A stretch of 64,000 nt of DNA from Prorocentrum cordatum (taxonomy: Eukaryota; Sar; Dinophyceae; Prorocentrales; Prorocentraceae), in the NCBI GenBank assembly GCA_963575745.1, contig CAUYUJ010022044.1:65354-129353 (forward strand). The letters run 5' to 3'. Made by a program: the position numbers and the translations under genes. Each line of letters opens with the position of its first letter. The first letter of the stretch is position 1. The notes beneath the pieces are model-generated. The model had not been told where the DNA came from, made no database searches, and was given only the letters and a program-made list of their open reading frames with translations. This document shows, in pieces, positions 27,936 to 39,354 of the stretch.

Positions 27936-29120
27936 CTTCAGAGTAGAAGTAAGAAAATCCACCCCCGGAACAGGGTGGGGGCATTGAAGAAGGAAGCGTT
28001 GGATAAGGAATTCAGGGCCTGGAAGCCAGAACTCCAATCGCGGATTGGCAATGGATGTTGCCGCCGCTCTCATCAGATAAGGAACCCTCCAGGGTCTGAA
28101 GCCTCCCGTGCACGTTCCTAAACCAACGCCCCCACCGTAACCACCCCGACACGCGAAGTCGTCTCGCAAACGCGCCCAAAGAGAAGGAATCGAACGGGGC
28201 AAGGCTGTCCACTAAACGCCCAAGGCCGTTTCTTAAACGCCAATTGTTCGGTCCGGGTGGTTTTTCTTCGCTTGATCCCCGGGGTTCCCCAAACCGTGCG
28301 GTGACAGAGCGTGCGGCGGCCTCGAAGCCCCAACGGGCCTCATTGGCCATCGCTCGGAGGTCCGCTTGTGCGTGCCCGTTTCGGGATCTCGTGCGCCCGT
28401 TTCTTCGCAAGATGGTCGAAGAGGTGTTCCTCGATGGCCCTCGCCGCCGCCGAAGGCAAGAAGCACACGTCCAAGCGATGCCGAGCTCACCGCTGGGTCC
28501 GTGGCCGCACCCTCCCGGGGCCTCGGAGGTGCCCCCCCCACGGCACGAGGCGCCCTCGGAGGACGAACCAGGCCCAGAAGCCGTGTGGCGACCTCGCGGC
28601 CGGACGGACTTCCCACACGGTGCCGTCACCGCAGCGTCTGGGGACCCCCGAATGAGGGGTTAACGATAAGGGAGGGACTGGAATAAAGGGGGAGACGCAT
28701 CGACCTTGCGGACGCCCGCAGTGAGTACGGAAGAAACGGGTACCATGCCCAACAACACATGTTGTTCAAAACCAAGAACGGCCGCTGTTGGGCAGGCGAT
28801 CTTCTGTCTCACATGGACAACGTCCGCGGCGACGCCGACAGCGAGCCCTGTTCAAAATGGACAGGAACTGCTGCTGGTCTTCGCACCCATTCGTTCCGTA
28901 CCCGTTTCGATCGTCCCGAGGCCTGCAATCGGCGATACGTCGCCGACAAATCGGTCGGCGATGGGCCCCCGATCGTGAATCCGCACCTTCTTGGGCAGGT
29001 TGGGGCTATCGGGCCCCCATCAGCGATCAATGGGCGATTGGGTGTCGATGCGTGCCCCCCCTATGCCTATCCCCCCCCTATCGTTGCCCCTGCCCGAAGC
29101 TCCGCTCTGCACACGCACTC
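27936..29120. other. No gene recognised; one dispersed repeat
   Basis: 28,035-28,140 is a same-strand relative of 22,630-22,735. The rest is ordinary GC-rich sequence with short frames and no motif. Confidence 0.5.
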
Positions 29121-29123
29121 GGC

Positions 29124-29453
29124 CTGAAGTTGCCGGTACCGCTCGCTGGCCAGGCCCTCGTCGGGGTCGCCATGTGCGGCCGCGGCCTCCTCCGCAGCAG
29201 GCGGGTCGCCGCCGTCCAGTAGGGCGCCGAGCTCGGGGCACTCGCGGTGGCAGTGCGCGTGGAAGCTGTCGGTGACGTGCAGCGCCTTCAGGAGGCCCGA
29301 GTTCAGCATGACCATCGCGCAATGCATCTCGTCGGCGCGCTGGGCCCCGGGCGCCGCGACCTCCTGGTCCCGCCGCTGGTGCATGATGCCGAGGACCGTG
29401 AGGCATTCGTGTATGCGCCTCTTGGCGTGCAGGACCGTCCTGGGGCTTTCCAT
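29124..29453 (-). CDS. Possible exon or short gene, unrecognised (minus strand)
   Basis: About 110 codons on the minus strand begin ATGGAAAGCCCCAGGACG (MESPRTVLHAKRRIHECLTV) and run through RRDQEVAAPGAQRADEMHCA, a His/Cys-bearing stretch (SFHAHCHRECPELGALL) and SERYRQLQ, ending at CTTCAG|GCC, a GC-type donor candidate. Composition is clearly protein-like and high in Met, His and Cys relative to nearby repeat frames. ATG could be a true start or lie inside an exon whose acceptor is the AG two bases upstream. Family not recognised. Confidence 0.5.
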
Positions 29454-29694
29454 CGCTCAGTCGCTCATTCCCCGTGCGCCACTTGGTTTCGTGCGTCTTG
29501 TCTTCATCAAGGAGATCCGAAATGCTCCAAAGTGGTCCAGATTTTGGGGCGCTGGCCGAATCAGCGAACATGCGCGCGTCCGACCGATGCCAGGGGGGGC
29601 GGCGAAAGACGATGCACGCTGGGATCCCTGGACCTCTCTCGAGGCGCCCTCCTCTCTCCTCCGACGTCTTTTTCTTTTAGCGCGACGCGGCCCC

Positions 29695-29800
29695 CAAAGA
29701 TCTCGACCCCTGCCCCCCGCTAGGCCGGCTTTTCATCCGGAGTCGTTTTGTGCCAGCCCTGGGGCCGGGATGCGGTCTCCCAGAGGCCGAAAACGTTGAA
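29695..29800. repeat. Dispersed repeat family R, copy
   Basis: CTCGACCCCTG, GGCCGGCTTTTCATCCGGAG and TCGTTTTGTGCCAGCCCTGG, then GAGGCCGAAAACG, match the family at 2,280 and 25,341. It ends at the pyrimidine tract. Confidence 0.6.
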
Positions 29801-29814
29801 CAACTGCCCGTGGC

Positions 29815-30405
29815 AGTCCTCGTCCTCGTCCTCGTCCTCGTCGTCCTCCTCCTCCTCCTCCTCCCTCTCCTCCTCTTCCTCCTCGTCCTCCTCCTCCCTC
29901 TTCCTCCTCCTCCTCCTCCTCCTCCTCCTCCTCCTCCTCCTCCTCCTCCTCCTCCTCCTCCCTCTCCTCCCCCCCCTCCTCCCCTCCACCCTCCTCTCGC
30001 CTTCCTCCCCCCCTTTCTTATCCTCCTTTTTTCCTCCTCTTCCTCCTCCCCCTCCCTTTTTCTTCTCTTCCTCCCTCCTTCCTCCTCCCTCCCTCCCTCC
30101 CTCCCTCCCTCCCTGCCTCCCTCCCTCCCTCCCTCCCTCCCTCCATGAATCCCTCCTCACCTCCTACCTCCCTCCCTCCCACCCTCCTCCTCCTCCCTCC
30201 TCTCCTCCTCCTCCTCCTCCTCCTCCTCCTCCTCCTCCTCCACCTCCTCCTCCTCCCCTCCTCCTCCTGGTCTCCTCCTGGCCCTCTGCCCTCCTTCCTC
30301 CTCCTTCTCCTCCTTCTTCTCCTCTTCCTCATCCGCCTCCTCCTCCTTGTCCTCTTCTTTCTCCTTCTCCTCCTCCGCCTCGTCTTCCTCCTGTTACCTC
30401 TTGCC
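29815..30405. repeat. Long TCC/CTC/CCCT pyrimidine tract
   Basis: Nearly 600 bp of TCC, CTT and CCCT repeats with short interruptions. Very long poly-Ser/Leu/Pro or poly-Glu/Arg frames through it are artefacts. Confidence 0.95.
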
Positions 30406-30731
30406 TAACTGAGCGGCCAATTCCTCTGACAAGGGGCCGCGTGGCACTGATTGCGCTCAAAAATGGGCCTGGGTGGCCTCAGGTCATCTGGGTGGGCCCA
30501 CGCTTTGATGCCCACTGGCAAGATCCCCTCCTCGAGGGAATTCGCGAGACGTCTTCCACCTTGGGTGATGGTCTCTGGCCTGCGCGCAGCGCTGAGTTTC
30601 TGAAAGCTCGTGGTGCCGTACCCCCCACAGGCGACGCATTAGAACCGCCCTTAAAAACCTGGATTCTATGGCTGGAATGCAATGCGATCGGGTATCCGAC
30701 GCACGGGCTCGAAATCCAGGCATGGCGTCCG

Positions 30732-30804
30732 CTAGGCCCTGGCCTGGGCACACAAACGCGACAGGGAACTCGACCTCTGGAGTTCACTTGGGCCGAGTGC
30801 TGGG

Positions 30805-30860
<56 letters not shown>

Positions 30861-31678
30861 ACCTCCTTCCTGGCTGCTGCCCGCGCCTTGGCCTCGCGCT
30901 GGCGATCCTGGCGCGATGAAGCGCCATGCAGGGCGGGGGGCAGCCTTGCCGACCGCTGTCGCGACGGCCAGGAGGTGCCCGTGCACCTTCCTCGCCTTCT
31001 CGTCGATCCGCACTATCTCCGCTATGTCCTGACCTGGGAACTGGGCCTGGCGGGCGTCCTCGTCCGCTGCAAGATCAGCTAGACGATTGGCAATCCAATA
31101 AAAAAGGTAGATGCCTACCTGCTCGGCCTCTTGGGCCGTCAGGTGGCTTTTGATTTTGCCGGCCTCGACGGGCGCTGCGGCCCAACAAAGCTTCCACATA
31201 CCTGTGTTGACCGTGAACCTACGCTTTGGGCCTGCACGAATGTCACCTACTACAGACCGGGCATCAATGACAAACAACAAGGGTCCTTCCGTCGCCTGTG
31301 CGGCCTCAGTCGCCGCCGCGAGCTCCGAGCTCCGTCCAACACCAGAACGCCCGACCCACATCTGCGGATCCTGGCATCTTCATGGCGTTTGCCTCCTGAT
31401 CCACCAGAGGCTACATTAGTGAGGCTGGAGAGGGCCATCTTATTTCCTCCTAGTAGGGCCCCTCCTACAACTCTGGTGCTCTGGCACGGCCTCGTGGCAT
31501 ATGGGGGGTCCTCAAACATTGGGACCAGGCCTCTGAGCCAGAAGCACGGTGTATTTTCGTGCACCTGTCGGGCTTCTTCTCGGATTTCCAAAGCCAAGCC
31601 CTCGAGGCCTTCATTTGCTTCGCACTTCCAGAATTGGTGAAACAAAGAGTCTCCTGCGGGGCTCAACATCGAGGGCAC
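30732..31678 (-). pseudogene. Retroelement C-terminal fragment with RNase H-like domain
   Basis: Minus-strand remnant in two frames. The first (from about 31,678) has LFHQFWKCEANEG and TPCFWLRGLVPMF, matching the region between RT and RNase H in dinoflagellate non-LTR elements as I recall them. It then reads ASGGSGGKRHEDARIRRCG, the RNase H opening where TDGSGG is usual, so the first catalytic Asp appears lost. After a frameshift near 31,340 the other frame has FVIDARSVVGDI (second Asp), a KSHLTAQEAEQVG block and YWIANRLADLAADEDA (final Asp block). A CTG microsatellite (30,809-30,861) adds about 20 Ser to this frame. Its right end lies near a TCC tract. Non-functional. Confidence 0.72.
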
Positions 31679-31714
31679 CTATGAGAGGTCCAAGGTGGCC
31701 TGCTTCGCGAGCTC

Positions 31715-31875
31715 CCACCCACCCTCCCTCCCTGCCTCCCTCCTCCCTCCTCCCTCCTCCCTCCTCCCTGCTCCCTCTCCCTCCTCCCTGTCCCTCCTCC
31801 TCCTCCTCCTCCTCCTCCTCCTTCTCCTGTTCCTTCTCCTCCTCCTCCTCCTCCTCCTCCTCCTCCTCCTCCTCA
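31715..31875. repeat. TCC/CCCT pyrimidine tract
   Basis: About 160 bp of CCCT and TCC repeats between the RNase H fragment and the stop codon of the RT/endonuclease fragment. Confidence 0.92.
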
Positions 31876-31991
31876 AGCAGGAGACAAGTCACGCACACCC
31901 GCCCCCTCTGTTCAGGCCGAGCTCCGCGATGCAGATGTACGGCCCCAGGACGACCCGGTAGTGCGCCTCCTCCACCGCCGCGCCAGGCCGG

Positions 31992-33810
31992 CTAGGCCGC
32001 CTCGGCAGCCCGCAGCGCGGCCGCCCGCTCGGCGCCGTCCGCCCCGAGAGCGGTGCGGAGCTGCCGGGCGGTGGCCCTATGGAGGGCCACGCTGAGTTCC
32101 CGCCCCCAGCGGCTCGCCAGGGCGCTCGCGGCGGCCGCCGCTGCCTCCTCGCCGAGGAGGGCCGCTTCGTCGCGCGCCAGCGAGCGGAGGTGCCGAAGGG
32201 CTGCCTGCCCATGCCGGCCGCCCGTCTCGAGGGCGAGCGGCACCATACCCCGCGGGGCGCGGCCCGCGGGGTAGCGCCGCTGCTTGTCGGCCGCGGCCTC
32301 GGCGTTCACCGCGCCGTCGCGGCCGGCCGCGGCAGCCAGGGCGCGGGCGTCGCCTGGCACGCAGTAGCGCACGGTGACGTCGACAAACAGCCTGGGGCAG
32401 CCCGCCCGCTGAATGTCGAGGTCGAGGATGAATTCCTCCCTTTCCGCCTGCAGCGCCGCTCCGCAGCGGCCGCAGGGCCCCGCCGGCCGGTCTGGCGCGT
32501 GCCCGCTCGTGTCGCAGCTAGGGCAATGCCAGCGCCAGCGGTCCCATGCCGGGACGTGCTTCTGGTAGTCCACGCGGTAGCCGCACTCCGCGTGGATGCG
32601 GCCCCAGGCGCGCTCCAGGTCGCCGCTGCGTGCCTTGAGGCCGCCCCCGCGGGCGCAGCGCCAGGCGTGGTGCGCCCGGTCGCCGAGCGGCTCGTCGCAG
32701 CGCTGCCCGGCGCGCCCCCCTGTGCGCGCGCGGTTGCAGCAGGTCGCGCCAGGGGGCGCCGCGGCTTGGCCGAGCAGCGTTCGCGCCGTGCTGCAGTAGT
32801 CGGCGTCGTCCAGCCGCTGCGCCTCCAAGCCAGGCGAAGCAGTCTGCCAAGCGCCGGCGTGCGGCCCGCCGCAAGAGCGGAAGAGCGCCTTCGCTTCTGG
32901 CTCCAGAGCCCCCAGCAAGGTGTCGTAATTTTTCTTGTCGATCCTTGCTGTTAGGGTCTTCTGGAGCTTCCGCTGCGGCGTCTGTGCCAGCGTCTGCCAG
33001 GTGGGTAGTTCGGGGGGCTCTGCGCCCGGGCGAAGCGGCGGCGGTGCTAGCCGCGCGAGCCCAGTCAGCGCGGCGCAGCAAGCCCGAGCGAAGGGCAGGG
33101 GGCAGGTTTCGAGGTCGGCAAGGCAAGCGAGCCCCGTGCGTTCCCTCACCCTGCTCAGGTTCTGTGCCCAGGAGCCAGCCCAGGCCGCCGGCGCGAGTTG
33201 TCGCTGGCTGCGGAAGCCGCGTCCGCCGGTGCGCAGCGGCAGTCGGCACTGGGTTTGCTGCGTCTCTGTCAGCGGGTCCAGGCGCGTGAGCTCCGTGTAA
33301 GAAGCCAGCAGGGCGTCGTCGTACGCCCCGGCGGCGGCCGCCGAGGTCGCCGGGGTGTTCGTGCGGAGGAGGTGCGTCAGCTTGCTGGCCCCGGTGTGCC
33401 TGAGCAGCAGCGCGGCGGTCTGTCGGGCCGGCAAGTGCGGCGAGGCTTCCGCGGGGAGGGCCGCCAGCCTGGCAAGCAGTTCAGCCGCGCGCCCCGCCGT
33501 CTCCGCGCAGCGCTCCGCCGCGTAGGCTTCCTCGCCGAGGTCCACCCGGCGCGCGTCGCTCTCGTCCGGCAACCCTGCGGGGGGCAGCGGTCCTCCCAGG
33601 GGGACCCCCACGAGGGTGAGGCCTCGCGCGCGCCACTGCTCCTCCAGTCCTGGAGGGCAGGCTGCCCCCGCGGACCAAGCCTGCGTTTTCCTGGGTTCCA
33701 GCTCAAGGCCCAAGCCGCCGAGGGCCCCCTGCGCGGCCGCCTGTACCCGGCCCGCAAGCGCCGAGGGAACCAGCACGACGACATCATCCAAGTAGGCGAG
33801 GACGTGGACG
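31992..33810 (-). pseudogene. 5'-truncated non-LTR retrotransposon: RT C-terminus plus endonuclease-like domain
   Basis: A single open minus-strand frame of about 600 codons. It opens at a TCC tract with VHVLAYLDDVVVLVPSALAG: YLDD (33,783-33,794) is the reverse-transcriptase catalytic motif and is intact. The fingers and palm before it are missing, cut at the microsatellite. Thumb and connection follow, then a Cys/His motif (CNRARTGGRAGQRCDEPLGD, then HHAWRC), then LKARSGDLERAWGRIHAECG, a Lys (DYQKHVP) and EEFILDLDIQ with LFVDVTVRY. That arrangement resembles the zinc-knuckle plus restriction-like endonuclease tail of R2/CRE-type elements; the endonuclease call is tentative. It stops at 31,992. 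The absence of stops suggests recent insertion or constraint. Confidence 0.72.
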
Positions 33811-34014
33811 TCCTCCTCCTGCTCCTCCTCCTCCTCCTCCTGCTCCTCCTCCTCCTCCTCCTTCCCCTTCTCCTCCTCTTCCTCCTCTTCCTCCTCCTCC
33901 TCCTCCTCCTCCTGCTCCTCTTCTTCTTCCTCTTCTTATTTTTCCTCTCCCTTCTTCTTCTTCTTCTTCTTATTCTTCCTCCTCCTCCTCCTCCTCCTCC
34001 TCCTCCTCCTCCTC

Positions 34015-34045
<31 letters not shown>

Positions 34046-34052
34046 GCTCTTC
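33811..34052. repeat. (TCC/TTC)n tract at the truncation point of the RT fragment
   Basis: 240 bp of TCC, TGC and TTC triplets starting exactly where the RT reading frame loses its upstream half. Confidence 0.95.
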
Positions 34053-34059
34053 TTCCGCC

Positions 34060-34675
34060 CATGCCATGCTGGTTGTCGTCGACCGCCCTTGGTACAGAAA
34101 AATCCACTTGCTAACTTGGACACGCGCTAGAGTCGACGGACGTGCAACCCTGAAGCCAGGACATGCCGTGCCAAATAAATTCGCACAGAACTCCATAGCA
34201 CTCTGAGGCGGGGCAACACCCAGACCGCTATGTAAGCATACATCCTCCTGACTCTGGCTTCCTCAGAGATGCCTGACTTATTCCTTTATCCGTCCTGCCC
34301 TCATTCTAGAAAACAGAGGGGACGGGGCAACCGCGTCCTATGAAACGCCTTTGGAGACCCTGCAGCCCCTCCCTCGCATTGGCCTGGCCCCTTTCCCGTG
34401 CATGGGAGCAGGATCTCAACAGGAGGAGGGGCTTGCGCCACCCATCGCCTTACTGAGACGCGGGCAGGATGCGAGCATCGTCGGGAATTCGCCGGCCCAA
34501 CGGGCCAGAGGCGTGCTAAGATCCCTGGTAACTACTTAACAATATTTCTAGTTCGCGCGTGCGGGGCGGCCCCTGGGGCCCCCCCGGCGAAAAATACTCC
34601 GACCGCAGCCCGGGAAGGTCCCGGGAAGGTCCCGGGAAGGTTCACTCAGAGATGGTTTTCCTCCTGGGCACGGCC
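34060..34675. other. Unannotated stretch
   Basis: No gene or recognised repeat, apart from a short GGTCCCGGGAAGG triplication near 34,615-34,640. Confidence 0.4.
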
Positions 34676-34679
34676 TCTC

Positions 34680-35325
34680 AGGCCCCCCAGAGCGCGCCAA
34701 GAGGGCCCCAAGGGGCCCCTAAGACTGCCCAAGAGGCCCCCGAGACGCCCAAAGGACGCTCCAAGACGCCGAAGACGATCCCAAGACGGCCCAAGAAGCC
34801 GCCAAGACGCTCCAAGTGGCCTCCAAGAGGCCTCACAAGAGCGCCCCGGGAGGCCAAAATCATCAATGTTACTATTGTTTCGGGAGGATTCTGGCCTTGT
34901 CGCATTTTCGGCTTGCCGATGCTCCAAGACGGCCCAAGAGGCCCCCAAGAGCGCACGAAGACGGCTCAAGAGGCTTCCAAGAAGGCCCCCAGAGAGCCCA
35001 AACGGGCCCCAAGACGGCCCCAGAGACGCCCAAGACGGCCCATGAGAGCCCCAAGATGGGGACCACGAACCGAAACCTCGAGCCTTCCGCCCCAAGAGGG
35101 CCCCAGGAGGCCCCGAGAGGCCCCCAAGATGGCCCAAGATGCCGCCAAGAGGCCCCCAAGAGACCCCAGGAGGCTCCAAGAGGGCTCAAAAGAGGCCCTA
35201 CAAGGCTTCAAAAATGCCTCCCAGGCGCCCCCGAACGGCCTCTCAACAGACCCCAGGGCCTCCCAAAGAAGCATCTGGACGACGGCCCTGTTTGGCCCCA
35301 AGAGCACCGCAAGATGCCATCGAGA
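34680..35325. repeat. Degenerate CCCAAGA(G/C)GGCCC array with internal module
   Basis: About 640 bp of CCCAAGAGGCCC / CCCAAGACGGCCC words 10-14 bp apart. An interior module (AAAATCATCAAT, GATTCTGGCCTTGTCGC, TTTTCGGCTTGCCGATGCTC, near 34,856-34,925) recurs in changed form at 41,805-41,875 and more remotely near 57,000-57,060. A second module (GGACCACGAACCGA.A.CTCGAG.CTTCCGCCC, near 35,058) recurs near 42,248. Confidence 0.85.
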
Positions 35326-35329
35326 GGCT

Positions 35330-35450
35330 TCCTCCTCCGCCCTTTTCTCTTCCTCCTCCTCCTCATATTTATCTTCATCCTCCTCCGTTCCTTCTCATCC
35401 TCTTCTCCTCCTCCCCTCCCCCACCCCATCCTCATCTTCCTCCTTCCGGC
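35330..35450. repeat. TCC/CTC-rich tract
   Basis: Pyrimidine-rich tract of imperfect TCC repeats. The sequence after it up to about 35,990 shows no gene. Confidence 0.75.
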
Positions 35451-35989
35451 GGCGCCGAAATGGCCCAGAGCCCGCGCCGAAGCAGTAGCGATCATGCAAT
35501 ACGGGCCGGCGGAGTGAGCAAAGCGATTGAATAAACTAGAGTAGTTCGACTGCGTGTTCGATCTAGAACGGCGACGCCTCTATGAACTTTCCATCAACCT
35601 TCAAGCAGGTGAAGCCAGGTAGTGTGTTTGAGCTGTTCAACTACCATGTCCGACGAACAATTATTGTTCACTCCCTCTCCGCCCAGTGCCAACTGAATTC
35701 TTCAATTGAAATACCCCCACTTGAGCTCGCACCCTCTTTTCTCAAGGCATGGATTGAGGCTTGAACTGCGCTTGTGGCCCCCGGTTGGCAACAATCATGG
35801 CTCCCGCCTTGTGGTTCCTCTCATCTCGCTCGAAAATTCCAAACAACTTGCTCAAGAACCGCGCCTTCATTTTCGACATCTACGGATCAGGTTTTCGCGC
35901 GAAGCATCCTCGCAACTTACTCAGGACTCGTGTTCTAACTTTTGTGCAATTTCCGAAATTCGTTTCAATGTCCCGCCCGCCGTTCGCCC

Positions 35990-36190
35990 GTTACGCAGGG
36001 CCCGCCCGCCCGACCCGCCCGTCAAGGTCCGCCCGCCCGACCCGTCCATCAGGGTCCGCCCGTCCGCCTGCTTGAAGCCCGCCCGCCCGCTGCAGTGGCC
36101 CGCCAGACTCGTCCGTCAGGGCCCGCCCGCCGGACCCCCGCCCATGGAGGTCCGCCAGCCCGACCCGCCCGTCGGGACCGACCTGCCCTG
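35990..36190. repeat. GC-rich minisatellite, ~25-30 bp unit
   Basis: GCCCGCCCGACCCGCCCGTC-type units repeated about seven times with variants. Translations look collagen-like in one frame but this is repeat-driven. Confidence 0.8.
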
Positions 36191-37670
36191 ACGGGTCAGC
36201 TTGCCAAAATGATTGCTTCATAGCCATTCGTCGTCCTCAAATATCATCCTCTCCTCATCCTCCATCCGTTGTCGTTTCCTCCTCCTCCTCCTCCTTTCCT
36301 CGCTCTCTCCCTTTCCGTCCCCCCTCCTCATCCTTCAACCTTGGGGGTCGCGCCAACTACGCGTGGCATGCAATGAAGAAATTCCCCAAAACAATGCGAT
36401 CGAAGACCAAGAGGGCGGGCATCGATGGTTTAGCGTATCGAGCAACGAAGGAACGAACCGTCTTAACATGATGGCTGTTGTTGTTCGAGTACGCGTGCCT
36501 GCGGGCGCCCCTGGGAGGTCTGCGAACAGCACTGCAGCCGAAGTCGCCTTAAGAGCGGGCGAAGAGAGGGCAAAAGCGCGGCGGATCAATGCTTGTCAGG
36601 CCTTATGACGCCATCGACGGCCCCGAGATGGCTGAGGATGGACCAATCTAGACTAACGGAGTCTACCGAAATGGCCAAAGAGAAGTCCATAGGAGGCTCC
36701 CACAATTGCTAAAGCCATTAGACGGCGCGTCGTGTCATTTCTTGATGCCTTCTCGCCCAGGCGGGCTCCAATTGACTTCTCGGGACCCGAGGTGGCCCCA
36801 AGAGAGTCATAAATGGGCCCTGAGACCCCGCAAGAGAGACACACGATGCCCCCAAAGCGGCCAAATAGCGAGAGTCAGCGGGTGTCAAACAAAAATGAGG
36901 TGCCAAGGTTGACGCACAGGGCCCAAATATGGTACCAGCATGGCCCCAGGTTGCCCAGCGCAGCCAAATTGACTGCACACCTGGCACTCAAAATGGCCGA
37001 AGCACCTCTCCTTGGAGACTGCTGAGAAGCCAAAATCATTTAAATACAATCGGCTGTTGATTCCAATGGACTCTTCTGGTCTCGAGGTGGCCCAAAGAAT
37101 GCACCAAGATATCCCACAACAACCCGAAGCGGGTTCCACGGTCCGACAAGAGGGCCCAACGAGGGCGCCAGGAGAAGCCCAATGGGGGCCAAGGGCGGGG
37201 ACGAATGGGCGACAGGCATCAGGATTGCCCTAAAAACAGCCTCAAACTAGCCTCATCAGGCCTTACGATTGTCCACATGTCGCACAACATTGTCCAAGAC
37301 ACCCTCAAGAGGCCCCGAGGACTGCCATAGACGCCCCAAGGATACCTTCTGGAGGCTCCCATGTACCCCCAAGAATTCCAGCAGGATGCACCGATAGCCC
37401 TCGAAGGGGCTTCTACAAATTGCCTGCTCGTGTTTTCAAGCTTCGACGCAGAAACATGGGTGGGAACGTGTTATGTTGAGAGCTGCACTTGCGAAATCTA
37501 CCAAGCAACTGCTTCTTCCCGACACGAACTTCCCACAACAGCTTGGGGAACTATCACCAACCAACAACTTACCAACGCCCACTAGCACACAGGCAAGTGG
37601 CAACGATGATGCATTATGGGCCAGCGCCCAAGGGGTGTCTGACGTCTGACGGTCAACGAGTCCCGAGAAT
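36191..37670. other. Unannotated, with scattered CCCAAGA-type words
   Basis: Contains a TCC-rich stretch at about 36,270-36,330 and weak CCCAAGAG/GAGGCCC repetition at about 36,785-36,860 and 37,080-37,360. No gene-like frame found. Confidence 0.45.
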
Positions 37671-37672
37671 AC

Positions 37673-37698
<26 letters not shown>
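37671..37698. repeat. (TA)n microsatellite
   Basis: Alternating TA of about 28 bp. Confidence 0.95.
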
Positions 37699-37704
<6 letters not shown>

Positions 37705-37842
37705 GGCGGGCTGCGGCCATCTCAGAGCGCACTGGAACGTTCTGATATGAATGTGCTTCAGAACACTCAGGAGCGATTTGTTCGTAGCCCAGGGCTGCCT
37801 GGCCCAGTCCCGTTTCTATAAGAACAAATGGCGACATAAACA

Positions 37843-37999
37843 TTAACTTTGGAAGTCCTGCGCGGAATTGTTGTGTCGACACTGGAAGTGGCCCATCACC
37901 ACCACTTTACTGGCGCACGGAGCGCGCTGGTAGGCGCTGGAGGCGCTGCCACGGATGCGGGCGACCCAAAAACTTCCGCGCAGACCTCCGGAAATTTAG
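37843..37999. mobile_element. MITE-like foldback family M2, copy 2
   Basis: The left end TTAACTTTGGAAGTCCTGCG pairs with the right end read in reverse, CTAAATTTCCGGAGGTCTGCG, plus CGGAA. The core has the family words GCGCACGGAGCGCGCTGG and GGCGCTGGAGGCGC. A related partial copy is at 25,700-25,792. Confidence 0.7.
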
Positions 38000-38064
38000 C
38001 GTGCCTCGTTCGACTGTCCTCTGTTTGGAGCCCTCCGCTCCGTGCCGTGTGCCGACCCACCTCG

Positions 38065-38215
38065 ACCGAAACCCGAAAGAGCCCCCCCGCCTGCCCGGAC
38101 CTCGGGCAAGCATGCACCCTCCGGCAGCTCCGGCTCCAGCACCTGCGCCGCCGCCGTAGCGGCGGCGTCCGCAGTGGCGGCCGCCGGGGCCTCGTCGTGG
38201 AGGGGGCGCTGGGAA
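38065..38215 (-). CDS. Possible small exon (minus strand, low confidence)
   Basis: The minus strand reads LHDEAPAAATADAAATAAAQ followed by VLEPELPEGACLPEVRAGG. Acidic and Ala-rich, unlike adjacent frames, but GC-driven Ala codons make this weak. No splice site is firm. Confidence 0.25.
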
Positions 38216-39330
38216 AGACGCGCGCGCGCGCCGCCAAGCGGCGCGTCCCACGGAAGCCCGAAAGAGGCGCACAAGGGTGCAGTGCCATGGGGACGGCTCT
38301 CAGACGCAAGCAATCTCTCAGACGGGATCGGGCCCTTCTCGGGATCGGGTGCTTTAAGACAGCCGCGGAAAAGTCCAGGCCCCGGGATTGCCCAAGATGG
38401 CCTGCCCAGCCTCTTGAGGAGAGCGTCGCAAAGAACGCCACCCTGGCCGCACCCGTCCAGGGAGTAGGAGAGCGCATGACCCAGGATGGGATTGCCAAAC
38501 TCCTGGTTCAACTCAGCAAACGTGTCCGATGAATATCCGCGCATCGCTTGTGTCACATCAAGCGCGTGGCGATGAGCACAAGTATGAGAAGTCTTCGCGG
38601 GGGGAGACAATCGTCTCAGAGGATGTTGCTAATTTCTCAAATTCCGTCCCCCCTTGGACAAACGTTAACGATCATTGAACCTCTCCCGAACAAAAATATC
38701 TGTAAGCCTCTGCGCGTGACAAACCAGTGCAATCTGGCCAGGGCCCCAGACTGCAGCTTGGTATGTCCGTTGCTCTCGTTGCGTTCGTGGTGCGATGGGA
38801 AGCAAAGTAACGAATGTCGATCACATGTGCGCCCCTTGCCTCCAGATGCAAAACAAACAACGAGAAAGACACGACACGCGAGAATGCGTGAATCCTCGCC
38901 TCGTCGCCCCCGCCGACGCAGCCATACCAAACAAACCGTCATCCCGAATCGAATCCTGAACTATTATGACGTGGCCCAGAAAGACAATCAAGTCATGAAC
39001 ACCGCCGCTTTTAAACTCTCGTCAAATTGGCTGCTGGCAGACGTCTCGACACCGCGAAGACAACACAAACCTTTCGAAGATCGCCGAAAAATCCGAACAC
39101 CTCCCTTTCCTGGCCCTGGCAGCCATAGCTGCTGCAAGGGGTTGCGGCCTGAGGAAGCTCTCGCCCGCCCCCTCCCCGAAGACAGCCGAGAACCTCCGAA
39201 GACATCCCTTCTCCTCCTCCTCCATTCCTTTCCCTGATAAAACAACTCCTCTCTGTCGCACCCCGAGACTGGTCGAAAGGGCGGGCTGGGCGTTCCACCT
39301 GAGAGTTCCTCAAAATTAACCCTGAAGCTT
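38216..39330. other. Unannotated stretch
   Basis: No repeat array, RNA or gene recognised on either strand. Frames are short and lack motifs. Confidence 0.4.
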
Positions 39331-39354
39331 CAAAATTGGCAACAACTTCACACA

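Noticed and set aside
29748-31082. A 444-codon plus-strand frame
   Set aside because: Its first half is a pyrimidine tract and its second half is antisense to the RNase H fragment; no start context or motif.
36000-36190. Collagen-like Gly-Pro-Pro frame
   Set aside because: Arises from a GC-rich minisatellite; no start and no flanking gene.
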